Assembly: GCF_900105065.1 (NCBI RefSeq)
Contig: NZ_LT629749.1
Location: 3,968,001-4,032,000 of the forward strand
Length of the DNA stretch: 64,000 nt
Origin: Friedmanniella luteola
GTDB taxonomy: Bacteria > Actinomycetota > Actinomycetes > Propionibacteriales > Propionibacteriaceae
Direction: 5' to 3'
The notes below the pieces were generated by a model that saw nothing but the letters and a program-made list of their open reading frames with translations, was not told the DNA's origin and searched no databases. Below, piece by piece: positions 1 through 8,827 of the stretch (the first letter of the stretch is position 1; each line of letters starts with the position of its first letter). Position numbers and translations under genes: made by a program.

Positions 1-46
1 GCGCGTCGGCGGACCGCAGGGCACGGCCGGGAGCCAGGGAGGTCAT
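1..46 (-). CDS. Partial N-terminus, probable sugar ABC transporter permease
   Basis: Only the first 15 codons are in the window, reading MTSLAPGRALRSADA from an ATG at 46. A GGAG sequence lies about six bases upstream, which supports a real start. The position, downstream of a sugar-binding lipoprotein gene on the same strand, and the basic, alanine-rich N-terminus fit the first permease of a carbohydrate ABC transporter. The fragment is too short for any domain to be seen, so the assignment rests on context alone. Confidence 0.45.
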   Translation of the reverse strand, partial: MTSLAPGRALRSADA

Positions 47-157
47 CGCGTTCTCCAGTCGACGGGTCGGATCGGGGGCACCCCCCGTCCGACCGGCGGT
101 GGCCGGCCGGACGGGGGCGGTGCGGACCAGGAGCGGGGGCTGACGAGGGGAGGTGCG

Positions 158-1454
158 TCAGCCCGCGTCGTCGATCAGCGCCTGCGCCGCCTGCTGGCCC
201 GCGGCCTGGGCGCCGGCGATGTCGCCGCCGAACGTGGCGTCGTTGATCATCTTGATCCAGGGCCCGTTGTTGTCGTTGAAGATCGGGTTCTCGACGACGC
301 TGTAGGGCGTCTTGCCGATGCCCATCAGGTCACCGAACACCTTGTAGGGCTCGCCCTGGGGCGCGTAGATGGTGCCGACGAGGTCGGTCCGGACGGGCAC
401 GCTGCCGTTGTGGGCGAGGAAGTCCTGGGCCTCGGAGTCCGTCGCCCACCTCACGAAGTCCTGGGCACCCGCCTGGTTCTTGGTCCCGGTCATGACCGAG
501 ATCACGTCGCCACCGGCGAAGGATCCCGTGCCGCCGTCCTGGCCGGGCAGCGGGGTGACCCCGAAGTTGATCTTGGCCTGCTCGATCGTCGGGATCGCGA
601 AGGCGCCGAGCGGCGTCATGCCCAGCTTGCCGCTGGTGAACAGCGGGACCTGCTGGGTCCCGGCGTCGTTCTTGGCCGCGCTCGGGATCGAGCCGTCGGT
701 CCACATGTCCCGGTAGAGCTGCAGGGCCGCCGTCATCTGCGGTGAGTCCAGCGAGGCCGTCTTCCCGTCGGCGGACAGGACGTCCCCGCCGCTGGCCCAG
801 ACGTGCGGGGTGAGCTCGAAGACGTTGCAGCCGCCGCACGCGCCGGCGAACGTGAAGCCGTAGTAGTCCTTGCCGAGGGCGCGGATCTTCTGCGCCGCCT
901 CGCGGATCTCCGCGTAGGTGGTCGGCGGCTTCTCCGGGTCGAGGCCGGCCTTCTCGAAGAGGTCCTTGTTGTAGTAGAGCGCCGACGCCTCCGCGGTGAA
1001 GGGCAGGGCGTAGGTGGCGCCCTCCCAGGTGGAGAGCGCACGGTGGGAGGGGCTCAGCGCGTCCTTGTAGGGCAGCGCGTCGGACAGCTCCGTGATGTCC
1101 TCCAGCGCGCCGGCCGAGGCGAAGTAGGGCGCGTAGACGAGGTCGATGGAGGCCACGTCCGGCCCGCTGCCCGAGGAGGCCGCCGTCCCCAGCTTCTGCA
1201 CGAAGCTGGCAGCCGGGATGACGGTGACCTTCGCCTGCACCGCGTGGTTCTTGTTGTACAGGTCGACCAGCTTGCTCATGAACACCTGCTGCGAGTCGCG
1301 GGCCCAGACGGTGATGGTGCCCGTCGGGGCCGCGTCGCTCCCGCCCTCACCACCGGTGTCGCCACCGCCACCTCCGCCGCTGCACGCGGCGGCCATCATC
1401 GCCACGGCGCTCAGCAGTGCACCGATCTTCCACCTGGGGTCTCGCATCGTCATC
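158..1454 (-). CDS. Sugar ABC transporter substrate-binding lipoprotein
   Basis: This encodes a family 1 extracellular solute-binding protein of about 432 residues that would capture a sugar or oligosaccharide outside the membrane for an ABC importer. It starts with a lipoprotein signal: a short basic region, a hydrophobic stretch and a lipobox ending MMAAAC, followed by a glycine-rich tether. Typical family segments follow, such as ALYYNKDLFEKAGLDPEKPP and a C-terminal MTGTKNQAGAQDFVRW region. I chose the ATG at 1454 because GGGAG lies five bases upstream; another ATG two codons later and a longer GTG-type start at 1480 are possible. It is the first gene of an operon continuing into the partial permease to the left, and is probably controlled by the divergent LacI protein through the operator at 1496-1511. 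No ATPase gene is visible, as is common when a shared MsiK-type ATPase is used. Confidence 0.9.
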
Positions 1455-1495
1455 CGGCTCCCTCGCCCTCGACGCGCCACGGGGCGCGGAACGTG

Positions 1496-1511
1496 CGGAA
1501 ATGGTTTTCCG
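1496..1511. promoter_or_regulatory. Probable LacI-family operator
   Basis: CGGAAA-TGGT-TTTCCG is a perfect 6-base inverted repeat with a 4-base centre. The GGAAA/TTTCC arms are the usual look of LacI/GalR operators. It begins just after the -10 of the minus-strand promoter at 1518-1547, so a bound repressor would cover the start of transcription of the sugar transporter operon. The divergent LacI gene at 1622 is the natural binding partner. Confidence 0.65.
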
Positions 1512-1517
1512 TGCCGG

Positions 1518-1547
1518 ATGCTAGTGTTCCGCTTCCGCTCGGGTCAA
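1518..1547 (-). promoter_or_regulatory. Promoter of the sugar transporter operon
   Basis: On the minus strand TTGACC (1542-1547) and TAGCAT (1518-1523) are separated by 18 bases, a good match to a housekeeping sigma promoter in a region that is otherwise very GC-rich. The transcript would start near 1511, inside the inverted repeat, and lead into the binding-protein gene at 1454. Confidence 0.55.
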
Positions 1548-1621
1548 GAGCGGGAGCACGGTTTCTCCGCGGTGTCCCACCCGGGTCACCGCCGGGAGCC
1601 TCGACGCCCGGAGGTCCACCC

Positions 1622-2629
1622 ATGCGGTCGCGGTCAGCCCCGCCGACGGTGCGCGACGTCGCCGCTCGCGCGGGGGTCTCCCCCGGGACGGTGTCGAAGG
1701 CGCTGAACGGCACCGGGCAGCTGCGGGCGGCCACCCGGGACCGGGTGGCGGCGGCGGCCGAGGAGCTGGGGTTCCGGCCCAACCACCTCGCCAAGAGCCT
1801 GCTGGAGGGCCGGACCTACACGGTCGGCATCCTCACCAGCGACAGCTTCGGCCGCTTCACCACCCCCGTGATGGTCGGCATCGAGGACGCGCTGGGCGCC
1901 GGCCGGATGTCGACCCTGCTGTGCGACGGCCGGGGCGACCCGCTGCGCGAGCGGCACTACGTGCAGGAGCTGCTGAACCGCCGGGTGGACGGGCTGGTGG
2001 TGACGGGTCGCCGGCCCGACCCCCGGCCGTCGCTGGGCCGCCTGCCGATCCCCGTCGTCTACGTCCTGGTGCAGTCCGACGACCCGGAGGACCTGTCCCT
2101 CACCTACGACGACGTCCAGGGCGCCGCGCTGGCCACCGAGCACCTCGTGGCGTCGGGGCGGAAACGCTTTGCCCACGTCAGCGGGCCCGAGCGGCACTGG
2201 TCGACCCAGCGTCGCCGGGAGGGCGTGGGGCGCGCCCTGGAGGCGGCCGACCTCCCGTTGGCCCCGGAGCTGGTGCTGCTCGGCCAGTGGAGCGAGGCCT
2301 GGGGACGGACGGCCGCCGCCCAGCTGCTGCGGCGGGACTCGGGCGTCGACGCGGTGGTCTGCGGGAGCGACCAGATCGCGCGCGGGGTGGCTGACGGCCT
2401 GCGCGAGGCGGGCGCCGACGTACCGGGCCGGGTGGCCGTCGTCGGCTTCGACAACTGGGACGTCATGGTGGAGGCCGCGCGCCCCCCGCTCACCACCGTC
2501 GACCCCAACCTGACCGCCCTCGGCCAGCACGCGGCGACCCGGCTGATGGACGCCATCGACGGCAAGGAGCTGCCGCGCGGCGTGCACCGGCAGCCCTGCG
2601 ACCTCGTGGTCCGGCAGTCCTCGGTCTGA
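1622..2629 (+). CDS. LacI-family transcriptional regulator
   Basis: A 335-residue LacI/GalR regulator. The N-terminal helix-turn-helix is clear (PTVRDVAARAGVSPGTVSKA, roughly residues 8-27), followed by the hinge region with LAKSLLEGRTYTVGILTSD and a periplasmic-binding-protein-like sensor domain to the end. The ATG at 1622 has GGAGGT upstream; the open frame extends further 5-prime, but without a start site and over the divergent gene. It is transcribed away from the sugar ABC transporter and most likely represses it in the absence of its sugar, acting at 1496-1511. The natural inducer cannot be read from the sequence. Confidence 0.92.
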   Translation: MRSRSAPPTVRDVAARAGVSPGTVSKALNGTGQLRAATRDRVAAAAEELGFRPNHLAKSLLEGRTYTVGILTSDSFGRFTTPVMVGIEDALGAGRMSTLLCDGRGDPLRERHYVQELLNRRVDGLVVTGRRPDPRPSLGRLPIPVVYVLVQSDDPEDLSLTYDDVQGAALATEHLVASGRKRFAHVSGPERHWSTQRRREGVGRALEAADLPLAPELVLLGQWSEAWGRTAAAQLLRRDSGVDAVVCGSDQIARGVADGLREAGADVPGRVAVVGFDNWDVMVEAARPPLTTVDPNLTALGQHAATRLMDAIDGKELPRGVHRQPCDLVVRQSSV

Positions 2630-2647
2630 ACCGAGCTGTCAGGTCGG

Positions 2648-3553
2648 CTACATCGTCCAGGGCTCGGCGTGCACGTCGGTCTCGTCGGACCAGCGCCGAT
2701 GCAGGGCCTCCAGCTCGGCCAGCACGTCGGCGTCGAGGCCACCGCTGCCCTGGCTCGCGGCCAGCAGCTCGTCGAGGTGCTCCGGTCGGCTGGTCGAGCC
2801 GACGGTCGAGACCACCTGCGGGTGGCTGCGGACGAAGCGGAAGCAGAACTCGGCCCAGGTGGGCACGCCGGACCGCTCGAAGACCGGCGCGACCTCGACC
2901 GCCCGCTCCTGCAGGTAGGGCTGCCAGGCCGCACCCGGCACGTCGCGCAGCATCTGCACCGGGGCCCCGCAGACCGTGCGCATCGAGATGATGCTGGTGC
3001 CGCGCTCGCGCAGCTCGTCCCAGAGCGCGTTGGAGGCGAACCGCTGCAGCGGGTTGAGGTAGGTGATGACCCCCTCGACGAGCCCGTCGAGGTGGCCGGC
3101 TCGCAGCGCCTCCAGCGGGGCCGCGCTGGTCCACGGGAAGATCTCGAGGACGAACCGGCCGACCAGCCCCTCGTCGCGGACCGCTCGCAGCCCGTCCAGG
3201 GCCGCGCCGCCGGCGACCAGGTCGTCAGCCAGCCGGCCGACCGGGTTCAGCTGGCCCAGGGCGATCGAGCCGATGCCCAGGGGGCCGGTGTTGGCCGCGA
3301 TGGTCGCGCGGACCTCGTCCACCGTGCCGCCGCCGAGCTTGACGATGACCGGGGGGATCGCGTCGGGGTTCTCGGCGAAGGCCTCGCCGAGCACCTCGAG
3401 GGCGTGGTCGTACTGGCGCGACGTGTGCATCCACAGGCCTTCGGCCAGCACCGTCCGGGCCATGGCCAGCTGCTGCTCGCGCGGGACGTCGGGATGTCCC
3501 AGGCGGGTGGTGCCGTAGACGAAGGGGGGCAGGTCGGAGAGGGGTCGGGACAC
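2648..3553 (-). CDS. Divergent aldo/keto reductase-family protein
   Basis: A 301-residue protein with the aldo/keto reductase barrel fold, starting with GTG at 3553. Family landmarks include FVYGTTRLGHP at the N-terminus, an LGEAF segment and the C-terminal STVGSTSRPEHLDELLA segment, which corresponds to the cofactor-binding VIPG...EQL region. The usual catalytic tetrad looks incomplete. The segment that normally reads FDTADVYG is here WMHTSRQYDHA, so the tyrosine is present but the aspartate is not, and the segment that normally carries the histidine reads IALGQLNP. A lysine is present in IVKLGG. It converges on the LacI gene with only 18 bases between stops. Its substrate is unknown and ordinary aldehyde reduction is doubtful. 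Confidence 0.75.
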   Translation of the reverse strand: MSRPLSDLPPFVYGTTRLGHPDVPREQQLAMARTVLAEGLWMHTSRQYDHALEVLGEAFAENPDAIPPVIVKLGGGTVDEVRATIAANTGPLGIGSIALGQLNPVGRLADDLVAGGAALDGLRAVRDEGLVGRFVLEIFPWTSAAPLEALRAGHLDGLVEGVITYLNPLQRFASNALWDELRERGTSIISMRTVCGAPVQMLRDVPGAAWQPYLQERAVEVAPVFERSGVPTWAEFCFRFVRSHPQVVSTVGSTSRPEHLDELLAASQGSGGLDADVLAELEALHRRWSDETDVHAEPWTM

Positions 3554-3637
3554 GGACCGACGGTAGCCGCCGTCGACCCCGCCCGACGACCCTGGTCAGC
3601 ACCGCGGCGGAGGTCTAGGTTCGGGCAGGGGGTCGCC

Positions 3638-4471
3638 ATGGACGGGCAGCAGGACCTGCAGCAGGACGTGCAGCAGATGGTGCGCAGCCACTACAGCCGC
3701 GAGGGGCTGGCCGAGGTGGTGCTCGACGCGGTCGCCGCGAGCGGCGCTGACCCGGAGCGCCTGACCCCCCAGGCCCTCGGCTCGGTGGACCAGCTGCACC
3801 TCGGCGGCGCGGCCGCGACGGCCCACCTGCTCGGCCGGCTGGAATTGGGACCCGGCACGCCCCTGCTGGACGTGGGCGGGGGCCTGGGTGGGCCGGCCCG
3901 CGCCGCGGCGGCCGGCCACGGGTGCCCCGTGGTGAGCGTCGACCTCTCCCCGGACTTCGTGCAGGCCGCCCGCGCGCTCACCGACCGGGTGGGGCTCGGG
4001 GACCGGGTGGAGCACCGGCTGGGCTCCGCGGAGCAGCTCGACCTGGAGACGGGCCGGTTCAGCGCCGCGATGATGATCCACGTCGGGATGAACCTGCCGG
4101 ACAAGCCCGCCGTCTTCGCCGAGGTCCGGCGGGTGCTGGCCGACGGCGGCGTCTTCGGCCTCTTCGAGCAGGTCCGGACGGGCCCCGGCGCGCTGACCTA
4201 CCCGCTCCCCTGGGCCGAGGCGGAGGGGTCCTCCTTCCTGGTCGACCTCGACACGTTGACCGGCGCGCTGCGCTCGGCCGGGTTCGAGGTGGAGGAGGTC
4301 GAGGACCGGAGCGCGGCCGTGCCCGAGATCGCGGCCCGCACCCCCGGGCCGCCCCCGCTCAGCCCGGCGGCCGTCTTCGGTCCCGGGTTCGTCGAGCGCC
4401 TGCGGAACGACGTCGCCGCGATCCGCGCCGGGTCGCTGGCGCCGGTCGTGGTGCTGGCGCGGGCGGTCTGA
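3638..4471 (+). CDS. SAM-dependent methyltransferase
   Basis: A 277-residue class I methyltransferase. The SAM-binding motif I is LLDVGGGLGGPARAAA near residue 85, followed by SVDLSPDF (motif II acid) and a catalytic-fold core ending with FEVEEVEDRS. The arrangement resembles the sarcosine/dimethylglycine N-methyltransferase and UbiE/Coq5-like group, but the substrate is not determinable. I chose the ATG at 3638 in GTCGCCATGG; the open frame upstream is antisense to the aldo/keto reductase. The gene is divergent from that reductase, with an 84-base shared upstream region, and converges on the GH4 gene. Confidence 0.85.
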   Translation: MDGQQDLQQDVQQMVRSHYSREGLAEVVLDAVAASGADPERLTPQALGSVDQLHLGGAAATAHLLGRLELGPGTPLLDVGGGLGGPARAAAAGHGCPVVSVDLSPDFVQAARALTDRVGLGDRVEHRLGSAEQLDLETGRFSAAMMIHVGMNLPDKPAVFAEVRRVLADGGVFGLFEQVRTGPGALTYPLPWAEAEGSSFLVDLDTLTGALRSAGFEVEEVEDRSAAVPEIAARTPGPPPLSPAAVFGPGFVERLRNDVAAIRAGSLAPVVVLARAV

Positions 4472-4526
4472 CCCGTCGACGGGATCGGAGGGCGGAGCGG
4501 CGCGGGGGCGGCGCAGGGCGTGGGGG

Positions 4527-5843
4527 TCAGCGGGTGATGCCGTAGCCGCGGGCGAGGTCGCGGGCGACGGTGACGGAGTCGACCAGCGGGTGCAGCGCGA
4601 AGGCGGTGACCAGGGCGTCGGGGTCCTGGTCACGGGCGGCGGCGATGGTGCGCTGCTCGACCTCCTTGACCTGCTGCACCAGGCCCAGCTGGTGACCCGT
4701 GAGCGGCGCGGTCGCCAGCGGCCGGGCCCCGGTGGCGTCCACCAGGCAGGGCACCTCCACCACCGCCTCGGGGGGCAGCCCCGGCAGCGTCGAGCCGTTG
4801 CGGACGTCGAGGATCATCGTCGTCGTCTCACCGCGCAGCACCGCGGCCATGTAGGCCAGCGCGACGCCCTCGTAGCCGCCGCCGGCCAGGTCGGCCTCGG
4901 ACCGCTCGTCGTCGGCCCCGCGGACCTCGGCGAGGTAGCTGGCGTCGCGCTCGCGGCGGACCCGGCGCCAGTGCTGCAGCGCCCGGTCGGGCTCGGCGGC
5001 CACGTCGGCGTAGAACTGCTGCTGGGTCCTCAGCAGGTGGTCGCCCCGGGTCTGCGGCTCCGAGCGGATCGCCGCGACCGCGTCCCGGGCGTAGTAGTAG
5101 TAGTAGAGGTACTCGTTCGGCAGCGCCCCCAGCGCGGCCACCCAGTCCGCGCCCAGCAGCCGGGCCTCCTCGATCGTCGCCAACGCCGCCGGGTCGGCCA
5201 GCAGGGCGGGCAGCACGTCGACGCCGTCGTGCACCAGCGCCCGCAACCAGCCCAGGTGGTTGAGCCCGGCGTAGTCCGCGTGGGTCCGGGCCGGGTCCAG
5301 CCCCAGGGCGAGGGCGGCCCGTCGGGCCAGCGCGACCGGGGAGTCGCAGATGCCCACCACCCGCGCGCCCAGCTCGGCCTGCATCGCCTCGGTGATCATC
5401 CCGGCCGGGTTCGTGAAGTTGATGACCTGGGCGCCCGGCGCGACGCGGTTGACGGTGCGCGCCACCTCGAGCGCCACCGGGATGGTCCGCCAGCCGTAGG
5501 CGATCCCGCCGGGCCCGGTGGTCTCCTGGCCCAGCACCCCGAGGTCGAGGGCGACGTGCTCGTCGCGGGACCGGCCGGCCAGCCCGCCGACGCGGACGGC
5601 GGAGAAGACGAAGTCGGCGCCCTCCAGCGCGTCGGCCAGCACCGTGCTGGTGCGGACCCGCGGGGCGTCCGGCACCCCCGCGGCCTGCTGGGCCAGCACG
5701 TGGGCGACGGCGTCCAGCCGGCCCTGGTCGACGTCGTGCAGCACCACCTCGTCGACGCGCGGGTCACCGTGATCGCCCAGCAGGGCGCCGTGCACGAGCG
5801 GGACGCGGAAGCCGCCCCCGCCGAGGACCGTCAGTCTGGCCAT
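4527..5843 (-). CDS. GH4 glycosidase, 6-phospho-beta-glucosidase type
   Basis: A 438-residue family 4 glycoside hydrolase. The N-terminal Rossmann motif (MARLTVLGGGGFRVP) binds NAD, and the metal-binding residues expected of the family are Cys166 (GICDSP) and His196 (GLNHLGW). Family 4 enzymes cleave phosphorylated or free disaccharides by a redox-assisted mechanism with NAD and a divalent metal; the sequence is closest in style to 6-phospho-beta-glucosidases. The ATG at 5843 begins the conserved nucleotide-binding strand, so the longer open frame is ignored. It is divergent from a PfkB kinase gene; a 12-base palindrome, GGTCCCGGGACC at 5920-5931, lies in the shared 121-base region. A run of five tyrosines near residue 252 (encoded about 5088-5103) is in its usual place for the subfamily. 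Confidence 0.9.
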   Translation of the reverse strand: MARLTVLGGGGFRVPLVHGALLGDHGDPRVDEVVLHDVDQGRLDAVAHVLAQQAAGVPDAPRVRTSTVLADALEGADFVFSAVRVGGLAGRSRDEHVALDLGVLGQETTGPGGIAYGWRTIPVALEVARTVNRVAPGAQVINFTNPAGMITEAMQAELGARVVGICDSPVALARRAALALGLDPARTHADYAGLNHLGWLRALVHDGVDVLPALLADPAALATIEEARLLGADWVAALGALPNEYLYYYYYARDAVAAIRSEPQTRGDHLLRTQQQFYADVAAEPDRALQHWRRVRRERDASYLAEVRGADDERSEADLAGGGYEGVALAYMAAVLRGETTTMILDVRNGSTLPGLPPEAVVEVPCLVDATGARPLATAPLTGHQLGLVQQVKEVEQRTIAAARDQDPDALVTAFALHPLVDSVTVARDLARGYGITR

Positions 5844-5964
5844 GGGCCGAGAGCGTACCGGCGCCCTGCGTCCGGGCTCCGGGCGTCGACCCCTGCCCGG
5901 CGGCGAGGGGGGCCAGACTGGTCCCGGGACCGGGGACGCCGGCACCACCGGAGCGGAGGCGAGC

Positions 5965-7068
5965 GTGACGGACGAGGCGAGGACCACCCCCGGTGCGCCG
6001 GAGCCCGCCCGGTTCGACCTCTTCGTGCACGGGACGGTCTTCCTCGACCTGATCTTCACCGGGCTCTCCGCCTTCCCGCCGCCGGGCGTCGAGACCCACG
6101 CCAGCGGGATGGGGTCGTCCCCCGGTGGCGTGGCCAACCTGGCCACCGCGGCCAGCCGGCTCGGGCTGAGCACCTCCCTGGCCGCCGCCTTCGGCGACGA
6201 CGTGTACGGCGAGTTCTGCTGGCGCACGCTGGCCGACCAGGAGGGCATCGACCTCTCCTGCTCGCGCACCTTCGAGGGCTGGCACTCCCCCGTCACCGTC
6301 TCGATGGCCACCCAGGGCGACCGCAGCATGGTGACGCACGCCCACGACGCCCCGATGCGCGCCGACGAGATGATCGGCGTCCCGCCCCGGTCCCGGGCCG
6401 TCGTCGTCGACCTCGCCCACGGCTGGTCGGGGGAGCCGGACCAGCCCTCGTGGGTGGACCGGGCCCGGGCTGACGGCGCCCTGGTCTTCGCCGACGTGGG
6501 CTGGGACGAGACGGAGCAGTGGTCGGCCCGCACCCTGGAACCGCTGGCCTCCTGCCACGCCTTCCTGCCCAACGCGGCCGAGGCGATGGCCTACACCCGC
6601 ACCGACACCCCCCGGGACGCGCTCTACGCGCTGGCCGACCTGGTCCCGCTGGCGGTGGTGACCAACGGCCCGCACGGCGCGCTGGCCATCGACGCCAGCA
6701 CGGGGGAGGAGGCCGAGGTGCCGGCGCTGCGGGTCCCGGCGATCGATCCGACCGGGGCGGGCGACGTCTTCGTCAGCGGCCTGGTGCTGGGCACGCTCAA
6801 CGGTTGGCCGCTGGTGGACCGGCTGGCCCTGGGCGCGCTGTGCTCGGCGCTCGCGGTGCAGCAGTTCGGGGGCTCGCTGGCCGCGCCCGGCTTCGGCGAC
6901 GTCCTCGACTGGTGGCACGGCATCACCGGCGCCCCGGGCTCGAGTGCCTACCTGACGTCGCTGCGTCGCCGGTACGCGTTCCTCGACGGGCTCCCCGTGC
7001 TGCCGGAGCAGGCGCGCGAGCGCCGGTGGGCCGCCGCGACCATCGGCCGCACCCGGCCGCTGGACTGA
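5965..7068 (+). CDS. PfkB-family carbohydrate kinase
   Basis: A 367-residue ribokinase/PfkB kinase that would phosphorylate a sugar, nucleoside or related alcohol with ATP. Signature 1 is the glycine-rich SPGGVANLATAASRLG, and signature 2 near the C-terminus is DPTGAGDVFVSG, which holds the catalytic aspartate. The GTG at 5965 has GGAGG nine bases upstream, and codons before it do not resemble the family. Its divergent pairing with a GH4 glycosidase suggests that it acts on a sugar released by, or presented to, that enzyme. The exact substrate is unknown. Confidence 0.88.
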   Translation: MTDEARTTPGAPEPARFDLFVHGTVFLDLIFTGLSAFPPPGVETHASGMGSSPGGVANLATAASRLGLSTSLAAAFGDDVYGEFCWRTLADQEGIDLSCSRTFEGWHSPVTVSMATQGDRSMVTHAHDAPMRADEMIGVPPRSRAVVVDLAHGWSGEPDQPSWVDRARADGALVFADVGWDETEQWSARTLEPLASCHAFLPNAAEAMAYTRTDTPRDALYALADLVPLAVVTNGPHGALAIDASTGEEAEVPALRVPAIDPTGAGDVFVSGLVLGTLNGWPLVDRLALGALCSALAVQQFGGSLAAPGFGDVLDWWHGITGAPGSSAYLTSLRRRYAFLDGLPVLPEQARERRWAAATIGRTRPLD

Positions 7069-7104
7069 CCACGGCGCCCGAGCGGGTGCGGGTCGACCGG
7101 GGCG

Positions 7105-7866
7105 CTACCGGACGGGACGGTCCCGAGCGGGGCGGGGCGGGGTGAACGGTGGCGGCTCCGCGGCTGCGTGGCCGGTGAACCGCTCGATCACCGCCGCGGC
7201 GACCTCGCGGAGCTTGAGGTTGCGGTGCTGCGACGCCCGCCGGAGGATGCCGAAGGCCTCGTCGCGGGTGCAGCGGTTCTGCGCCATCAGCACCCCGAGC
7301 GCCTGGTCGATGGTCGAGCGGCCGGCCAGCGCCTCCTGCAGGTGCTCGGCCAGCTGGCCCTGCTCCGTGATCCGCAGGACGGTGGGCAGGGTCCGCGCCA
7401 CCTCCTGGTTGAACAGCCGCGCCCGGTGCACGGGCTCGCCGTGCAGGGCTTCGGGATCCGGGGTGTAGAGGTTCAGGGCGAGCCGCTGGCCAGGGGTGAT
7501 CTCGGCCGGGATGCCGGCCGCCCCGTGGAAGCCGAGCAGGGTCGAGACGGCGGCCCAGGCGGGCCAGCGCTGCTCGGTGCGCAGGTCGACGACCCCGGTG
7601 TCCACCCCGTTCCGCAGCGCCTCGACGCAGGGGCCCGCCTCCGTGTCGAACTCGACCTGGTCGGCGTCCCACGCCGACCGGTCGGTGGTGGCCACCGTCA
7701 GCAGGTTCCCGTAGAGCAGCACCGACAGGCTGAAGGAGCCCTCGACCCCCACCACGGCCTCGGTCGCCAGCACCGCGTCCTGGAGGTAGTCCTGCACGGA
7801 CGTCGTCTCCACCACGCTCCGCTCGAGCCGGGTCCAGACCTGGTGGCGGAAGGCGTCGTCGTCCAT
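7105..7866 (-). CDS. GAF and ANTAR domain regulator
   Basis: A 253-residue cytoplasmic regulator with an N-terminal GAF sensor domain (about residues 10-165, including EFDTEAGPCVEAL and RLALNLYTP) and a C-terminal ANTAR domain (about 175-235, STIDQALGVLMAQNRCTRDE then AFGILRRASQ). ANTAR domains bind paired stem-loops in nascent RNA and prevent transcription termination. The GAF ligand is unknown. The ATG at 7866 follows GGAGAGGGGGCAGC. A 15-base palindrome (7895-7909) lies just upstream. It converges on the PfkB kinase gene. Confidence 0.9.
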   Translation of the reverse strand: MDDDAFRHQVWTRLERSVVETTSVQDYLQDAVLATEAVVGVEGSFSLSVLLYGNLLTVATTDRSAWDADQVEFDTEAGPCVEALRNGVDTGVVDLRTEQRWPAWAAVSTLLGFHGAAGIPAEITPGQRLALNLYTPDPEALHGEPVHRARLFNQEVARTLPTVLRITEQGQLAEHLQEALAGRSTIDQALGVLMAQNRCTRDEAFGILRRASQHRNLKLREVAAAVIERFTGHAAAEPPPFTPPRPARDRPVR

Positions 7867-7894
7867 GCTGCCCCCTCTCCTCGTCCCGGTGTGC

Positions 7895-7909
7895 GTGACC
7901 CGGGGTCAC
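7895..7909. promoter_or_regulatory. 15-base palindrome in a divergent promoter region
   Basis: GTGACCC-G-GGGTCAC is a perfect inverted repeat with 7-base arms between the GAF-ANTAR gene (start 7866) and the lipase-like gene (start 7997). The position suits an operator for one or both genes. No regulator can be assigned, and GC-rich palindromes arise fairly often by chance here. Confidence 0.3.
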
Positions 7910-7996
7910 GACCCTCGGGTGTCCCGCTCAGCCTACGAGACATCCGGCCGTCGACCGGACGACCCGGGGCCGTCCCGTCCCACGTAGCCTCGCTGG

Positions 7997-8782
7997 GTGC
8001 TCGACGCCCTCAGCCCCCAGCGCCGACGCGTCGTGCTGGCCGGCGTCGCCGTCGTCGCCCTGCTGCTGGCCGTGCTGGTCGGCGGCCTGGTGGTGCGAGC
8101 CGGCCGGCCGGTGGCCGCCGTCCCGCAGGACGTCCTCGGCCCGGTGCTGCTCGTGCCCGGCTACGGCGGCGACGGCTCCTCCCTGCAACCTCTCGCCGCC
8201 GCGGTCCGCGCCGCCGGGCGGAACGCCGTTGTCGTCCCCGAGGTCGGCGACGGGACGGGCGACCTCGACGCGCAGGCCGCGGCCCTGGCGCGGGTCGCCG
8301 AGCAGGCCCGGGACGAGGCCGGTGCCCCGTCGGTCGACGTCGTCGGCTACTCCGCGGGCGGCGTGGTGGCCCGGCTGTGGGTCCGCGACCACGGCGGCGA
8401 CGCGGTGGCCCGCCGGGTGCTGACCCTGGGCTCCCCGCACCACGGCACGACGCAGGCGGCGCTGGGCGCGAGCCTGGCAGGCGGCTGCCCGACGGCCTGC
8501 GAGCAGCTGGTCCCCGGCAGCGCGCTGCTGCGCCGGCTCAACGCCCGCGACGAGACCCCCGCCGGTCCCGGCTGGGTCACGCTCCGCTCGACCGCCGACC
8601 AGGTGGTCACCCCCGTCGACTCCGCCGCCCTCGACGGCGCCCTCGACGTGGTGGTCCAGGACCTCTGCCCGGCGGCGCGGACGCCGCACGGCGGCCTGCC
8701 GACCGACCCGGTGACCCTGGCCCTCCTCGGCTCGGCCCTGGGCGCCGGTGACCCGGCGGCGCCCGCCGACGTCCGCTGCTGA
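7997..8782 (+). CDS. Membrane-anchored or secreted lipase-like alpha/beta hydrolase
   Basis: A 261-residue hydrolase. An N-terminal basic stretch and a hydrophobic segment (VVLAGVAVVALLLAVLVGG, residues about 12-30) form an uncleaved anchor or signal. The lipase core follows: LLVPGYGGDGSSLQPLA (oxyanion region), the nucleophile elbow GYSAGG, LTLGSPHHGT, and a late histidine within TPHGGLPTDP. This pattern matches the actinobacterial triacylglycerol lipase/esterase family. The start is GTG at 7997. It is divergent from the GAF-ANTAR gene and converges on an ABC permease gene. Confidence 0.85.
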   Translation: MLDALSPQRRRVVLAGVAVVALLLAVLVGGLVVRAGRPVAAVPQDVLGPVLLVPGYGGDGSSLQPLAAAVRAAGRNAVVVPEVGDGTGDLDAQAAALARVAEQARDEAGAPSVDVVGYSAGGVVARLWVRDHGGDAVARRVLTLGSPHHGTTQAALGASLAGGCPTACEQLVPGSALLRRLNARDETPAGPGWVTLRSTADQVVTPVDSAALDGALDVVVQDLCPAARTPHGGLPTDPVTLALLGSALGAGDPAAPADVRC

Positions 8783-8827
8783 CCCGGCGACGGGCTCCGG
8801 GCGGGGCGAGAGGTGGCCGCGGGCGCG

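Noticed and set aside
5920-5931. GGTCCCGGGACC palindrome as an operator between GH4 and PfkB genes
   Set aside because: It is short and of purely local GC character; no second copy or regulator gene is nearby, so it is mentioned only in the gene entry.
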